Assembly: GCA_964035575.1 (NCBI GenBank)
Contig: OZ037891.1
Location: 930,001-994,000 of the forward strand
Reading direction: 5' to 3'
Source of the DNA: Rhynchopus sp. YZ270_cl-10
Lineage: Eukaryota > Euglenozoa > Diplonemea > Diplonemida > Diplonemidae
Length of the DNA stretch: 64,000 nt
How positions within the stretch are numbered: position 1 is the stretch's first letter; each line of letters begins with the position of its first letter. The notes beneath the pieces are model-generated. The model did not search any database. It saw only the letters and a program-made list of their open reading frames with translations, and was not told the origin of the DNA. Positions 9,822 through 21,815 of this stretch are shown in pieces. The translations under genes and the position numbers were made by a program.

Positions 9822-11540
9822 ACATAGTTCAGAGGGTTGAAGAGAACCATTTCTTTGAAAATAATACAGAGTGCTGTGTAAGGTCTTTTTTTATCTGCAA
9901 AACTTTCCTTCAAAGTGAAAAAAAAAGGGGATAAAATTCTAGAAAATCCTCTAAAAATACAGAACAGATTGGGAAATGGGGGTGATTGTACTTTAGGGTG
10001 GGGGGAGGGGTTTGTGTCATGTCGGGAGGGAGGGAGGGGGGGGGGTATATTTTATTTTTGGGGAACCAGTAGCTGGGTCCGCCGATGAACGGTGAGGCGT
10101 TTGCACTTTTCCAACTTCTCTTTGTTTTGACTTTTTTACAGCAAAAAAGCGTTGTGATTCTCTCTTTTTTTTTTTTTTCTCTTTTTTCTGTGCGATTGTG
10201 GAGAGCGAATAAAGTGATGTGTTGAACAAAAAAGGAAGAAAAAAAAAATTGGATAGCTAAGAGCTAGCGCGTTTATTATTATTTTTTTTTCTTAGTGTCG
10301 AGAACGAACCCACCAGGGAACCGGTGTGTATGAGTATCTGCGTCCACAGGGGCCCTTTTTTCCCCCCCATCTTTTCCATATGATATTCTTTTGTGTCCAC
10401 AGTGACGAAGTTATGCCCCCAATTGACTCACCTCACCCATCCGTTTTTTTTTTTTTTCCTTTTGAGTTCCGCTCATTTATCATAAAGGCTCTCGCCAATC
10501 ACCCCTTTTTGGCCAAAAAAAGGGGGTGATTTGGGGTCCCGAGCTTTCCCCCCCCTCACAAAAGCGGTCGCTGCCGTATTTGTATCAGTCACAACTCCAC
10601 CATTCCCCTTTACATGCTCTCGAAACGCCAAATACTCTACTTCTTTTTCTCTTAGAAGTGCCTTTTATGCAAAAAAAAAAAAGCAACTCTTCTCGGAAAC
10701 TGGCAATACCTTTTGTTTGTCTATAACCCAATAATTTTTTTCTCTCTTAGAGGTGACTAAGCGCAATGGCTTCGGATCATCTTTGCAACCCCCCCTTTTT
10801 TTTTGTCTTCCCTTTCCCCCCTTTTCCCCTTTTCCCCTTTTTTCTCGAATTCTTGGCCTTTGAGATGATGCTCTTTCCCCCTTCCCCAACAAGCCATATT
10901 ACACCTTTCCTCTCTGCTGTGTGGACCAGTAAATATGGTGGGAAAGAACGGTGACCAGAAAAAAAAGAAAAATAATATGAAGACTGCAGACGACATTGTG
11001 CACAGACCTTAGCCCCTAGGCAAGGTGATTGTCGATACAACAATAAAAGAACAAGACTCCCCCCCAAAAAAGAAACTTTCCCCACCGAAAAAAAATATAT
11101 ATGGGTAGTGAAGATTGGGAGACATTTTTTGAGTGGTCAGAACCAGAACCCTACCATATTGGCTGGGGGGTGATTGTCGAGCCTGCAATAGTGGAGCACA
11201 CTCTAGGCCTACCATGCAGACGAATCAGTGGGGGAAATGGTTTGTCGTGTGGAAGGGCCCTTTAAAAAAGCGACACTTTTGGTTCGTCTGCACAGTATGT
11301 CTAGGGTGGCTACACTAATACAACCAAGTTTTCAAAATAAAATGAAAATAAAAAATAACATGATCAAATCACTTCATCCATAGTCACGATAGAAGGTGCC
11401 CTCTTTTTACCTTTCAATCTGTTTGTTTGGAAGATGGGTGTGTCCGGCTAGGCACAACACCATCTCAGTTAAACCCGCAAATCACTAAGCACACACTGCG
11501 AAGCTTAGGTTCATCCAACATAACCCCCCATTTTTTTTTT

Positions 11541-11590
11541 GGTACACTGTTCACGAGAGGGCTTTGTATTTCAACTCAACTTTTTTTTTT
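11541..11590 (+). repeat. Hairpin repeat family D copy
   Basis: GGTACACTGTTCACGAGAGG, then GCTTTGTATTTCAACTCAAC and a T-run. Other copies lie at 12702-12750, 38524-38575, 46213-46257 and 63285-63330. All share CACGAG, GGGCTTTGTATTT and a TCAACTTTT tail. Confidence 0.6.
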
Positions 11591-12109
11591 ACTGAACGCG
11601 TGTCTTTCGACAATAGTAAGGAAATATTTTTGCTGCAAAAAGATTTAAAAAAAAATAGCTCATTTGCATTAGAGTCTTTTTTTATCAAAAAAATTGTTTT
11701 TTTTTTGAACCTTTTTTTTTTTGAAAAAAAATATGGAACATATCAGTGAAGAGGAGAGAACGGAGAAAATATTGAATGCAATATCAAATGGACGGAACAA
11801 CAGAACGTTAGGAGGCAGTCACCTACACATAGTGCACCCAAAGAGACGAAAGGGGAAAATAACCGGGCAACTGAACTGCAACGCCATAAACAGGGAAATA
11901 GCTTGGGTACTTTTGCTGGTTTCAAAACCAGAACGAGCTGGTTTACTGGTTTGGGGAAAAATAAAAAAAAAAAGTGGGATTCGGGATTCAGTTTTTCGCC
12001 TCCCCCGCACCACTTCCCCACTCACAGAAGAAAGCCTCACACGTAAGCGAACCCCTAAAAAGGGTTCATTAAGTGACTCTGTGGTGTAAAAAGCTGCATG
12101 TTTTGCACT

Positions 12110-12245
12110 ATGCCCTAATTTTTTTTTCGCCTGCGGCGACACTTTATATTAATTTTTTGCTCCGCAAAAAATAGAGTTTACAATGTCTTAGGGAATCCCC
12201 TTGCATTTTGCAGCCGCAAATGCAACTTGACCAAAGCTGCAAAAA
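12110..12245 (-). repeat. Dispersed repeat shared with the window's right end
   Basis: The segment around 12178-12235 (TTACAATGTCTTAGGGAATC, CCTTGCATTTTGCAGCC, then AACTTGACC) recurs with few changes at 63943-64000, where the window ends. Both copies are preceded by short GC-rich inverted repeats (GCCTGCGGCG here, GCTCGCTGCGCTCGC there). The full element is probably longer than what is visible. No coding capacity is recognised. Confidence 0.55.
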
Positions 12246-13802
12246 GTTGATCGTTTTTTCAACATGCCCCACCGTTGCAACAGCCCCTGCTTCTGGAAGA
12301 CGTATTGACTTCGTACGGTTAGTGGAAAGTGCAAGACCAAGCGCCGTAAACACAGGATTATATTCCATTTTCTTTGTTGTCTCGCAAAATTTACCCTTTG
12401 CCTCTCCACTTAGTGGTTGGCAGGAAGGCGCGCGCGAAGCGCGCGACGACCGCTTTCAACCGGGAAAAAAATTTTCTAAACCAGCAAACCAGCAACATTT
12501 GAAAAGTGCACCTTTCAAGCTACTACCCTGGCCATAAAGAGCAAAAAAAAAAACAAATAATGTAGGTTGACGTACTCAGCACATTGTATCAGTACACTTA
12601 AAAATCATGGAAAAAAAAACAATAACACTAACACAAAACGAACATGCACAGAGGGGACTGATATCCTCATGTTTTCACTTATTTTTTTTGCTCTTGTGGC
12701 AGGTACACAGTCACGAGAGGGCTTTGTATTTCATGTCAACTTTTTTTTTGTGTCACAATCCCTGAGATACTACCCGCCAGTTGTATAGCATGGTGGGGTG
12801 GGAGGCAGGGTGGACAAAAAGTAATACCACAACGGCAAAACGAACACAAAAGTAAAGGGGAAAAAAAAATCACTTCATTCCATTCGTGCGATAAAATCCA
12901 GTGCTTTTTTTTTTTCTCTCTCTTTCTCGTATAACTCTGTTTTCAAATGGCACAGCTTTTGTGGCGTTTGGAAAAATCGGGTGCAGTGCGTATGTGTGCG
13001 TGGAAACAGACCTTTAGGTGGCCTTCATGGTCTCTCTTTGGTCAGAAAAAAAAAGAAAAAAAAATTCAGTTGATTGAATGGTGAGGCGTTTGCACTTTCA
13101 ATTTCTCTTTCTTTCCGTCTTTTTTTTTTTTTTTTGTGACGAAGAGACACCCCATCTTCAAACCCAGTGTGTTCCAAGCGTGCTAACTATAGTTGATAAA
13201 AAGATGTGCACGAAAGGCAACATTCATCTTACAATTTTCTTTTATTTGCTTTGTTCTTCTCCTCCTGTTTAGGTGAACAAAACCCTCAAAGATATCCGGT
13301 AAGGTCTCATCTCTGCCACACTCTCTGCTGTGATGTGCAACGAAAATACATTCTTTATGAGAGGTGGCATTGTTTGTACTGAACCAAAGTCTTTTCTTGG
13401 CATGAACTATGAACTCGACCGAGCTGCGTTTTAACACCGTTTCAACTACTCTTTTCTTTCGGTATATGTACACGAGAGGAAAACAAAAGAACCTCGGGGC
13501 CCTTTGCTTTTTTCTCCCTTTTTCTGAACACTAAGTGTGTTCAAAAGAAAACGTGCAGCGCACGCCTGAAGGCCCGTTTGACCCCTCAGGACTTCTTTTC
13601 TTTCCTATTTTTTTTTGCAGCGACGCAGAACCGAATTTTTGCCGACCTTTTTTTGCAACCCCCACCTACCTCGACTGCCCTTTACTGAATGGTCTCTGAA
13701 TCATATCCCTCTGATTAGTGGCCAGCTTTCGTGACCCGGTGGTGGCCTTCGTCCTACAGTATAGTTTTTCTTCTTATTTTTTATCTTTTTTTTGCGCGAC
13801 AA

Positions 13803-13865
13803 CCACCTGATTTTTTACCTCGCGGCGCGTATACAGTCCTATACGCGGGGTATAAATCAGGTGGG
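13803..13865. repeat. 63-bp palindrome (CCACCTGATTT ends)
   Basis: CCACCTGATTTTTTACC at the left pairs with GGTATAAATCAGGTGGG at the right, with an inner GCGTATA/TATACGC stem. The ends match the inverted-repeat element at 48566-48675, and a single CCACCTGATTTTGC end is seen near 44405. It looks like a small non-autonomous DNA transposon family. Confidence 0.6.
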
Positions 13866-14801
13866 ACAACAACGGTTCTTCACGAAAAGTCTAGGATTTA
13901 AAACCAAGAAAAACAAACATCCCTCAAAATTGAGCACAGAACCCCACCCCCTAGGTGCACTCCTGTCAACTGCAACAGAACAGTATGCAAAAGATACCAA
14001 AGAACAAACCTTGTTTTTTTTTCCATTTTTTTTAAAGGGTGCCTAAGCTGGCTCAGCACAGGCTTAGGTTCATCTCATGAACTTTTTATATATTTTTTTT
14101 TGTGGGTGATTGCGCCTGCAAAAGGGGTGGCTCTACCCTTTCAACTTCTCCTTTCTTGTCTGTGCCTCACATGTAAATGCACTGTGAGGAACATTCTTTT
14201 TAAGTTTTCTATTATTATTTTTTTCACATGAAAATTAGTGTAAATACGTCGTTAGCAACGTTTTCTCTCTCTCTCTCCTTCAACCGCCCCCTTTTGTCAA
14301 GGTGACCAAGCAGTGAGGCTTAGGATCATTTCCACAGAACCCTTGCAGTTAGTTTTCATGCCCTTACTACCCTACCCTGTTTTGACACAAAGGAACACAC
14401 TGTTTTTTTTTTGAGATGTGTATGCGCACATGTTCATCTTTTCAATTTTTCTCTTTTTTTTTGTCAAAAATTTTTGAAAATGAATACCGCAACAAAAAAA
14501 AAATGACGAACAAGAGTTTTTTCGCCTCCCCTTCACCGAGCATAATAACAAAAAACTTCATAAAATCCCTCATTCAAAATCCCCTATCACCGAGTTTTTG
14601 ATATTCACTTATTACCCAATTTGCGGGGTTTCCACTGAACGGTATTTTTTATTTGTCTGTTCTTGAACATTTTATGTTTTGTCCGATAAAAAGAGATCGT
14701 TAGCACTAAGGGTAATGCAGCCTTGGTTCTACAATACAGTTCGTCATCAATCTTGGGGGGGGTGGGCTTGTATCCGCCCAGGTGACGTGAAAATTAAATA
14801 A

Positions 14802-14842
14802 GGTGACTAAGCATGAGAGGCTTAGGATCATCTTATAAACTT
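14802..14842 (+). repeat. Hairpin repeat family A copy
   Basis: AGGTGACTAAGCATGAGAGG followed by CTTAGGATCATCTTATAAAC. This is a near-consensus copy, with the CTAAGC/GCTTAG stem and a T-rich tail. Confidence 0.6.
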
Positions 14843-16610
14843 TTCTTAAATTCTTTTGACGCACCCCTTTTCCTTTTCCTGTTGTGTTTTTTTTTTTTTT
14901 TTGTTTGTTTAGATGCATGCGAACACATAGTCATCTTTCAACCTTTTTTATTTGACGCGCAACTCTCATTGAAAACTGGCATCACCTTTTTGTTGTCTAC
15001 AACCATTTAAAAAAATTATTCGACGCGCTTTTGCTTCTCTTCATAACTTCCTTATCCTGTTTCTACAAAGAGCAAATGACACAAAAAAAAACATCTGTAG
15101 CACCCTGCTGGCAAGACTTTATAAAGACTTTTTTTTTTGAGACAGCATCTAAAGTGGAGCATACCCTTAGAGGTGTCTACAGTACGTAGTTTTTTGTTTT
15201 TGTTTTGTGTTTAAAGATAACGTGTGTCCAGTATTGTGAGGCGTATGTCATCTTTCAAACGTTTGCATTTTTTTTTTGATTGACCGTACTCTAATAATAT
15301 TGTCCCAAACGAACACCCTAAGTTAACCAAATCGGTCGAAACTTTGTGATGAGACATTTCGTGGCGCAACATACTTATGAGTGTGGTAGTCAACCTGAGA
15401 CGCATTCATCTTACAAGCTTTTCTTTAAAAGCAGTCTCTCCCAATGTAAGCAAATGGGGGATGACAACATCATCCCGAACAAAAGCCGTCTTCTCAAAAA
15501 AAACAAATTTCATTAAAAATCTCCCATTCAAATCCCTACCGAGTTTTTGATTTTCGCCGTGCCTCGCATTTTTCACTTATTATTCAATTTGTGACGAGGC
15601 AAAACCATGTTGCAAGTTTCAAAACCCACCCAGCGTTGTTCCCCCGCACGTGGATGAGAAAGAGGATAAGTCGTAATCTCATACAAAGTAACGCACCCCC
15701 TTCCTCTCTGACTTCGCGTCTACAACACCACTAATCAATAAGCAGAGCACAACCAATCTAGCATTTTCGAAAAAAAATCAAAAGAAAAAAAACATTTTCA
15801 AACCCCCAGCGTTGTTTCCCCGCACGATAACGATAGCGGTATATAAGACAGTATTAATAATTATAAAAAAAATACACACATGCGCACAGAGAGAGCACAT
15901 TGCATCTTGCATCGTTTTGTTCTTCTCTCGCAGACCAACCTCATCACGTTGTCCTTTTGGCACAAATAAAATGCCACACGACACACCATTTGCCCTTTTT
16001 GAAACAAATTTTCTTTTCAAAACAAATTCATTTTTGACCGGGAAGACAGGAACGTTTTTTTCCGGGTTTGTTTGTCTTCGCGTTTTTATTGTTGTGTGAA
16101 AAAAAATGCCCCCGAATATCCCCACCACCCCCCCACCCGCCCTCGTTGTTCAGATTCCCTTCCTGCACTTCGTTTTGATTGGATGTGCCACAGGAAGGCA
16201 GAAGAATGACAGAATGAGAGGGACAAAGGAAGGTCTGCCTTAAAAAAAATGGTACAAGATGTGTGCGCCACGCTATGGGGGGGAAATAGCTATTTTTTTT
16301 TTTTTTTTTTTGCCAATAGCTGTTTCATAGATCATTACGCTGTGTCGAAGAGATACCTTGTTTTTCAAGTTTCCCTTTTTGTGGAAACCGCTCAGGTCGT
16401 TATTAGTTTTTTGCTTCTTTTTTTATAGTGGGATAGAGTTGGTGTGATACAGAGATACAGAGTGCCAAATGGAGCTTAGGCGACAGAACGCTGTTCTAAA
16501 TTAAAGGGGGGAAGGGGTGGACTCATTTTTGGTGGTTCAATCAACCCAGGTAATAATAGGCGGGTCCTCGGATACAGCCAAACAAAAAATAAACTATTCA
16601 TTTCACCTTC

Positions 16611-16665
16611 AGGTGACTTTTTGTGTACAGAACCCGTCTTGGACAGGGTGATTGTCGATACAACC
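16611..16665 (+). repeat. Composite repeat (family F with upstream arm)
   Basis: AGGTGACTTTTTGTGTACAG, AACCCGTCTTGGACAGGG, then TGATTGTCGATACAACC. The same order recurs at 49000-49051 (GGCGACTTTGTGTACAGAAC, CCGTCTTCGGACAGG, TGATTGTCGG). The two-part structure is therefore conserved between distant sites. Confidence 0.6.
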
Positions 16666-17404
16666 ACAAAAAAAAAAAACAAAAAATGAAGTGCGTCTTG
16701 TCGTTCCAATGTTTTGCGCAGATAACAAACATATTGCGTACGGAGGGGTCAATCAAATACCAAAGGAAGCCTTGGTGTGGATTCTTTCTCTCTTCCCTTT
16801 TCCGCCTTTTATTTTAAGGTGGCTGGGCATGCTGAAGGCTTAGGTTCATCTGAGAGTACTTTCTCTTTTTTTAGGTTTGGTTAGGTTTTTTGTCCTTTTC
16901 TAATGAATAGCTTTTTTCTGACTAAAAAAAAGATACGTGTGTGCACCCCACGAGGCGCATTTTTTTTTATCTTCTGTGTTTTTTGTTTCTTGTTGCGTTT
17001 AGTTTATCTCACAATTTTTTATCTTTTCAATTCTCTCTTTTTCTTTTGCATTTTTGCATTTTTTCCCCCCCATTTTTCATCATCATTATTTACGGAAGAA
17101 CAGCACACAAATGACACACAAACACAAATGTGTAACAAAAAGTGCAAAACAAAAAAAAGAAAAAAGGCTTCGGCCATTGAGTACATACCCTATTTACCCA
17201 CCAAGGTGGGTGGGTGCTTAGGCGATTGTCGACATAACAACGAACAAAAACAAAACAAAACAAAACAAAACAACAAAAAAACACAGCAACACATTCTCGT
17301 CTTTGACATTGTGTGTCAGAACCGTTGTCCTTTGACAATTGGTGGTTTCGTTGCTATAAGAGAGAAAAAAAACCTCCCCACCGCCATTTTTTTTTTTTTT
17401 TTTC

Positions 17405-17460
17405 AGTGCCTGCGTCTGCCGATGAACGGTGAGGCGTTTGCACTTTTCAACTTTTCTTTT
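17405..17460 (+). repeat. Hairpin repeat family B copy
   Basis: GTGCCTGCGTCTGCCGATGA, ACGGTGAGGCGTTTGCAC, then TTTTCAACTTTTCTTTT. This is a near-consensus copy. Others are at 10076, 13078, 28797, 30549, 40604, 43140, 43772, 46815, 46976, 52660 and 52885. Confidence 0.6.
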
Positions 17461-18380
17461 TGTTTATAAAATCATCCCTTTTGGGGTGTCAGGGAACACC
17501 ACCGAACCCATCAGAACATGGCGTCGCATCGTGTACGATAACACCGAAAAAAATACCCATGCGAAAGAGTAAACTATTACTCAGGCAGCATTCGGCTATT
17601 TACTGGGAAGATCAATTAGGGCAAGCCCTTACAGGCGTGTACCCAAATGCGCCCCGCCAGAGATGTGAGTGAGAGTCACGCTTGGTGTGGGGTTTGGGTT
17701 AATATTCTCATCGTAAAGAGCCTCAGGGGGGTGTCCTGGCTGCAGGTGGATGCTGGAGGCAGTACCACGAGAACTTTTCTAAAAGTTTATACAGCACAAA
17801 ATGGCCGAGGGTATCTTTGTTTTTTTTGTTCTTCTTTCCAAATAGTCATTTTTTTTTTTGTGAACTTTTTTCGATTTTTATTGACTTCAAATCAACCAAA
17901 AAAAAAGAACTCTCTTCGTGTGTGCGATAGCTATTTATTAACAACAACTAATGGCCCGTATTGGTGTTGATAAGGTGGTTTTATTGCATTTCTGCGGATT
18001 TCGTTTGTTTCAAAGACATTTTGTCTACCTCACCTGTTGTCGGGCTCAAATGACAGACGTTATGTTATGTAGGTGGCTGAGCACAAAGAGGCTTCAGTTC
18101 ATCCTATAACCTTTTATTTTTGAAAAAAAGATGTAAAACAAGGGTACAATACTGTACGTGCCCTGTGTGCTTTCTTTTTTTAATTTTTTGAAAGAAAGTC
18201 CTTGAAGAAAAATTTTTTTTAAGGTGAGCGACGCTCTAGGTTCATCTTATCCGACATTTTTTATATAAACTATTATACCTTCTCTTAGAGTCGATATTAT
18301 ACACAATACATTTTTTTCAATATTTCGGCAAAGGAAGCTGTTCCCCAAATAGTCTCCCTGTCGTATTGATTATAAAACAG

Positions 18381-18539
18381 TTGCAAATAAACACATACCG
18401 TCTTCGTACAAATTATCGACCGTAAAAAAAGGTCGAACTTCCAGGAAAAATCCTGAAAAGGTCGAACATGATTACGGTCGAACATATTGGTCGAACATTA
18501 TTACGGTCGATAATTTTTGTACGAATACGGTAATTGCAA
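18381..18539. repeat. Inverted-repeat element (MITE-like), ~159 bp
   Basis: Left arm: TTGCAA ... TACCGTCTTCGTACAAATTA then TCGACCGTAA. Right arm: TTACGGTCGATAATTTTTGT then ACGAATACGGTAATTGCAA. The interior has several GGTCGAAC units in direct order. No coding capacity. Likely a non-autonomous DNA transposon. Confidence 0.65.
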
Positions 18540-18546
18540 AAAAAAA

Positions 18547-18600
18547 GTATAGTGGAGCATACTCTAGGGTGGCTACACTATTACAACCAAGTTTTCAAAA
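18547..18600 (+). repeat. Hairpin repeat family C copy
   Basis: TATAGTGGAGCATACTCTAG, GGTGGCTACACTATTACAAC, then CAAGTTTTCAAAA. TAGTG and CACTA form the terminal stem. Other copies: 11189 and 15151 (partial), 11297, 38636, 44083 and 44795. Confidence 0.65.
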
Positions 18601-20446
18601 AAAGAAAAAAAAAATTGTACTTCGACCTTTTGTGAGTAATCGATCCCCTACGTTGGAGGTGCCATCTCTCTGCGCCGTGCCCCACGGACCTCTCTCCCCC
18701 ACCCCCAGATATGTGCACACAGAGAAGACGTACTTATCTTTCGAGTTGTTCTCATTTTCCCCTCATAACCTTGATTGAACTTTCTTTGGCCTTAGAGGTT
18801 TCCTCTTCACGGCCAGGTAGTCAGTGGGAGCGTATTGTGAGTAAGAATATCAACACATAATATACACACAAAAAAAAGCACAATTTGGTTTTGTTTTGGA
18901 TATCGTAACCCCCCTACAACACTGAGAGGGTAATCTCAAACAGAAGATTGCTAACATTTGATTTAAAAAAAAAAAATACTCTCGATATGGACAGCGACGC
19001 TAAACCAAACTGATATTATTTAAAACGTTTACAACCAACATTGCGTGACATACCCTTTCAAGTTGCCCCACCGTGGGTGCTTAGGTGGTTTTCTCGGATA
19101 CACCCCCAAAAAATTCCTCCCTCGCCATGTTTTGACCCCCTGGGCTGCGACCCTACAGGGGTTGAAGGAAGGTTGTGGGGAAACAATTTAAAAACAACGC
19201 GCACGCGACAGAGCCCCGGTAGGGGGAATCGAAACAAACTATACAACGTACACCGCGACGCCTTTTTCACATGTCTGCAAAAAACGGTGCGGTTATGTGC
19301 GTGGGTTCTACCTGATTTTATCATATCAAGGTATTTGGGTAATGCGCATCATGGGTTCCTCTTCGTTATGCGAGTAAAATCTGATTATGGAAGAACGGCT
19401 TCCTGTTCCTGAGATGTGTGTTCTGTGTTTGGCCACGCCCCCACGGAGGGCCCAAACAGGTTGCAGTTTTCTTGGGGGGTTTTTTTTAAATGATGGACAA
19501 AGTTCATCCAGGGTGTTTCCAAACGAGAGATTTGTGGGTTTTTCGCTGCCTCTCCTTTTTTTTTCTTTTTTTTTTTTTTTGTGGGTGATTTTTTTTGATG
19601 TGTACTTTTTGTCTGCTCATCTCTGTTCCTTCTGCTCTCGATTCTTTCGATTTTTTTTTTTGAGGTGGCTAAGCGAAGCTTAGCATCTCCTATGCAAAAC
19701 GTTTTCTCTTTGTTTCTTTTTGGAGTACATTTGGTGCACCTTATTATCCCTTCTATTCAGTAGAATAGATAGTATATGAAACAATTTTTTTTTTCTTCCT
19801 GCGGTGCAGGGCGTTCGCTATCGCCATCGTTTTTTCCTGATCGTGGCGAAATGCCAAAAACCCTTAAATTTTTGCTTTTTTACTAGTGCTTAAAATAGCC
19901 GGTCAAAAATTTTTTTCCGCCGGAGAGAAGCTAGTTCGTGGGGGGTGAATCCCTGGTACTGAGTGGTCAGAAAAAATTTGCGATTTGCGCGTGTTCCCTT
20001 CCCCAGCACAAGTGCTATTACAGCTGAACTTTCCTGATACTAAAACCAGCAAAACGATGGAGAATTTCATCAATCCCCCCTCACTGAGGGTCTCTTTGTG
20101 TTGTTTAATCAAACAGATGTACAAGAGAGAGGCATCTGTCATATGAGACTTCATCCTTAGTTTGCTTATTTTCAATAAACTAAAACGTCTCTCTGCCGTT
20201 GAAGGTACAGTTGACACGACTAGTGACACCTTCTATAACAGGGGGTACGGGGCACCTTCAGCAGACTGCAGGATTGAGGAGCGAGCGGGAGTGCTGGGGA
20301 AACTTCCTCTCACGGCAGGCGGGTTTGCGGAACAGTGGACACCCCTCTGCGACCCCCCCTCCGGGGGGGTCGACAGGGTGGTGGGGAGAAATCTCTCTCT
20401 CTTTTTTTTTTTTACCCCCCTTTTTTATTTATTTATTTATTTATTT

Positions 20447-20575
20447 ATACAGGGTTTCGCCCCGGTGGGGCGAAGCCCTGGGGCGAAATAAAATGTCATT
20501 TTTTCAGGAAAAGATTTTTTTAACGAAAAAAAATATTTTTCGCCCCGGGGCGAACGCCCTGCTGCGGTGTATGCG
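20447..20575. repeat. GC-rich inverted repeats in T/A-rich DNA
   Basis: CAGGGTTTCGCCCCGGTGGG pairs with GGGCGAAGCCCTG close by, and CGCCCCGGGGCGAACGCCCTG recurs about 75 bp later. It sits in otherwise T-rich sequence, beside a TTTA tetranucleotide run at 20425-20450. Likely a small foldback element. Confidence 0.45.
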
Positions 20576-20898
20576 TGCCCATACCGAGGCAACCTTCTTC
20601 ATCTTTCAAAAGTTGTTCTCTTTTAGTTCTTTTTCGTTTTTTCTTTTCTTTTTTTTTTGAACCATACACCACCATACATCTCCTCTCCCAAACAAAACTA
20701 TCTCTCCCTACTGGCTAAAAGGCAAAACACCCTTTCATCGTTGTGTGAAACATTCACAAAAGGTATTCACATTATGGTCGATTAGGTGATTTTAGCTATA
20801 TCCTTCCACGGCCTGCCTTTATGGGGTGGCTGTATAGACAAAATAATTGCAATCGTTGGGGGGAGAAGGGGGCGGGCGGGCGGGGGGGAATGGGTAAT

Positions 20899-21021
20899 GG
20901 CAGTATTGTGATGGGAGCCCATAGGAATACGCAAAATACATCAAAATACATCACAATACCATATTGTGATGTATTTTGATGTATTTTGGGTATTTCAATG
21001 TGCTCCCATCACAATACTGCC
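20899..21021. repeat. 123-bp near-perfect palindrome
   Basis: GGCAGTATTGTGATGGGAGC at the left pairs with GCTCCCATCACAATACTGCC at the right. The interior (CAAAATACATCAAAATACAT and its complement) is also inverted, so nearly the whole element folds into one hairpin. It resembles a palindromic MITE. No ORF. Confidence 0.75.
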
Positions 21022-21815
21022 AGAAATAGGGGTTGACGCTTCCAAAAAAAAAAATTATTTTGGACATCATTTGCAGTCCTCTCCTTAAAAAAAGCTCAAG
21101 AAAATAGTACAGTTTGATGTGGAACAAAAAAAAGTCGAGCCTTGAGCTAAGTTGAACAACTCAAGAAAATAAAATAAAAAGGCTACGAAAGAACATACAA
21201 AACGTAGCAGCGCGAAAGGCGACGAAAGATGCATAAGATTTTTTCCTCTTCAAATTGCACAATTTTTCACTAAAATTTTTTTTAAAAACGGGGGAAGGAG
21301 GTGGGCGGACACTACTACGTATATCCCCTCTACCGTCACCTCCCCCACGAACAGTATATCTTTTTTTTTTTTTCAGGAACGAAGCGGAAAAAAAAGCGAA
21401 TTGATGAACTCTCACAAAATAAAAAAGGTTATCTCTCCCCCCGCGACTTTCCCCCCTCATTTTTTTTTTCCCCCCACCGGTGCTGTCTCTGCTGATTCTG
21501 CTGTTGCTGTCACCTCAGCTTTTCCCTGCCTTCTGGCGGCAAACCTACGCAATCTTTGATAATTTCCTCCTCCTCCTCCTCCTCTGTCCCTTAGACTCTG
21601 GTGATATTTCGTTTAGATGGGAAACCTCGAAATGTATGTAGCATGGTTGGGGTCCACTCAGAGTGCACCGAGCATTGTACTGAGGTACACAAGGTCAATT
21701 TTCTTTCCTTCATGAACTTTCTCTCCTCCCATGTCTTTTGGGTTGGATTGTTGAAAACAGCACAAAAAAACACTTCCTAACATCCCTAGGTTTCACATTA
21801 CCCTTTTCCGAAAAA

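Larger units (their letters stand above)
9822..21815. other. 12-kb gene-free region rich in T-runs and short hairpin repeats
   Basis: No ORF with coding character is found; the open frames are homopolymer-driven. Recognisable short repeats:
Family A (GTGACTAAGC..GCTTAGG): 10752, 14036, 14301, 14802, 16818, 18071, 18222, 19663.
Family B (CGATGAACGGTGAGGCG): 10076, 13078, 17405.
Family C (TAGTGGAGCATACTCTAGG): 11189, 11297, 15151, 18547.
Family D (CACGAGAGGGCTTTGTATTT): 11541, 12702.
Family E (GTGCACGARAGGCA..CATCTTACA): 13204; weak copies 14413 and 18711.
Family F (GGTGATTGTCGATACAAC): 11028, 16646, 17218; weak at 19090.
A CTATTCAGTAGAATAG-containing block at 19740-19787 recurs at 30714-30765. 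Palindromes at 13803, 18381 and 20899 are listed separately. Confidence 0.6.

Noticed and set aside
11721-12089. 122-aa plus-strand ORF
   Set aside because: A/T-rich codons unlike real genes here, and it overlaps repeat sequence; no domain.
16903-17469. 188-aa plus-strand ORF
   Set aside because: Phe/Lys runs from T- and A-homopolymers, and it contains family F and B repeats.
9822-21815. Retroelement, virus-like element or transposase gene in the large gene-free region
   Set aside because: No reverse transcriptase, integrase, capsid or transposase-like ORF could be seen; only short non-coding repeats.
21738-21815. Upstream ATG extension of the formin
   Set aside because: Adds 26 residues without family similarity; an acceptor-like CCCTAG at 21789 lies between the two ATGs.
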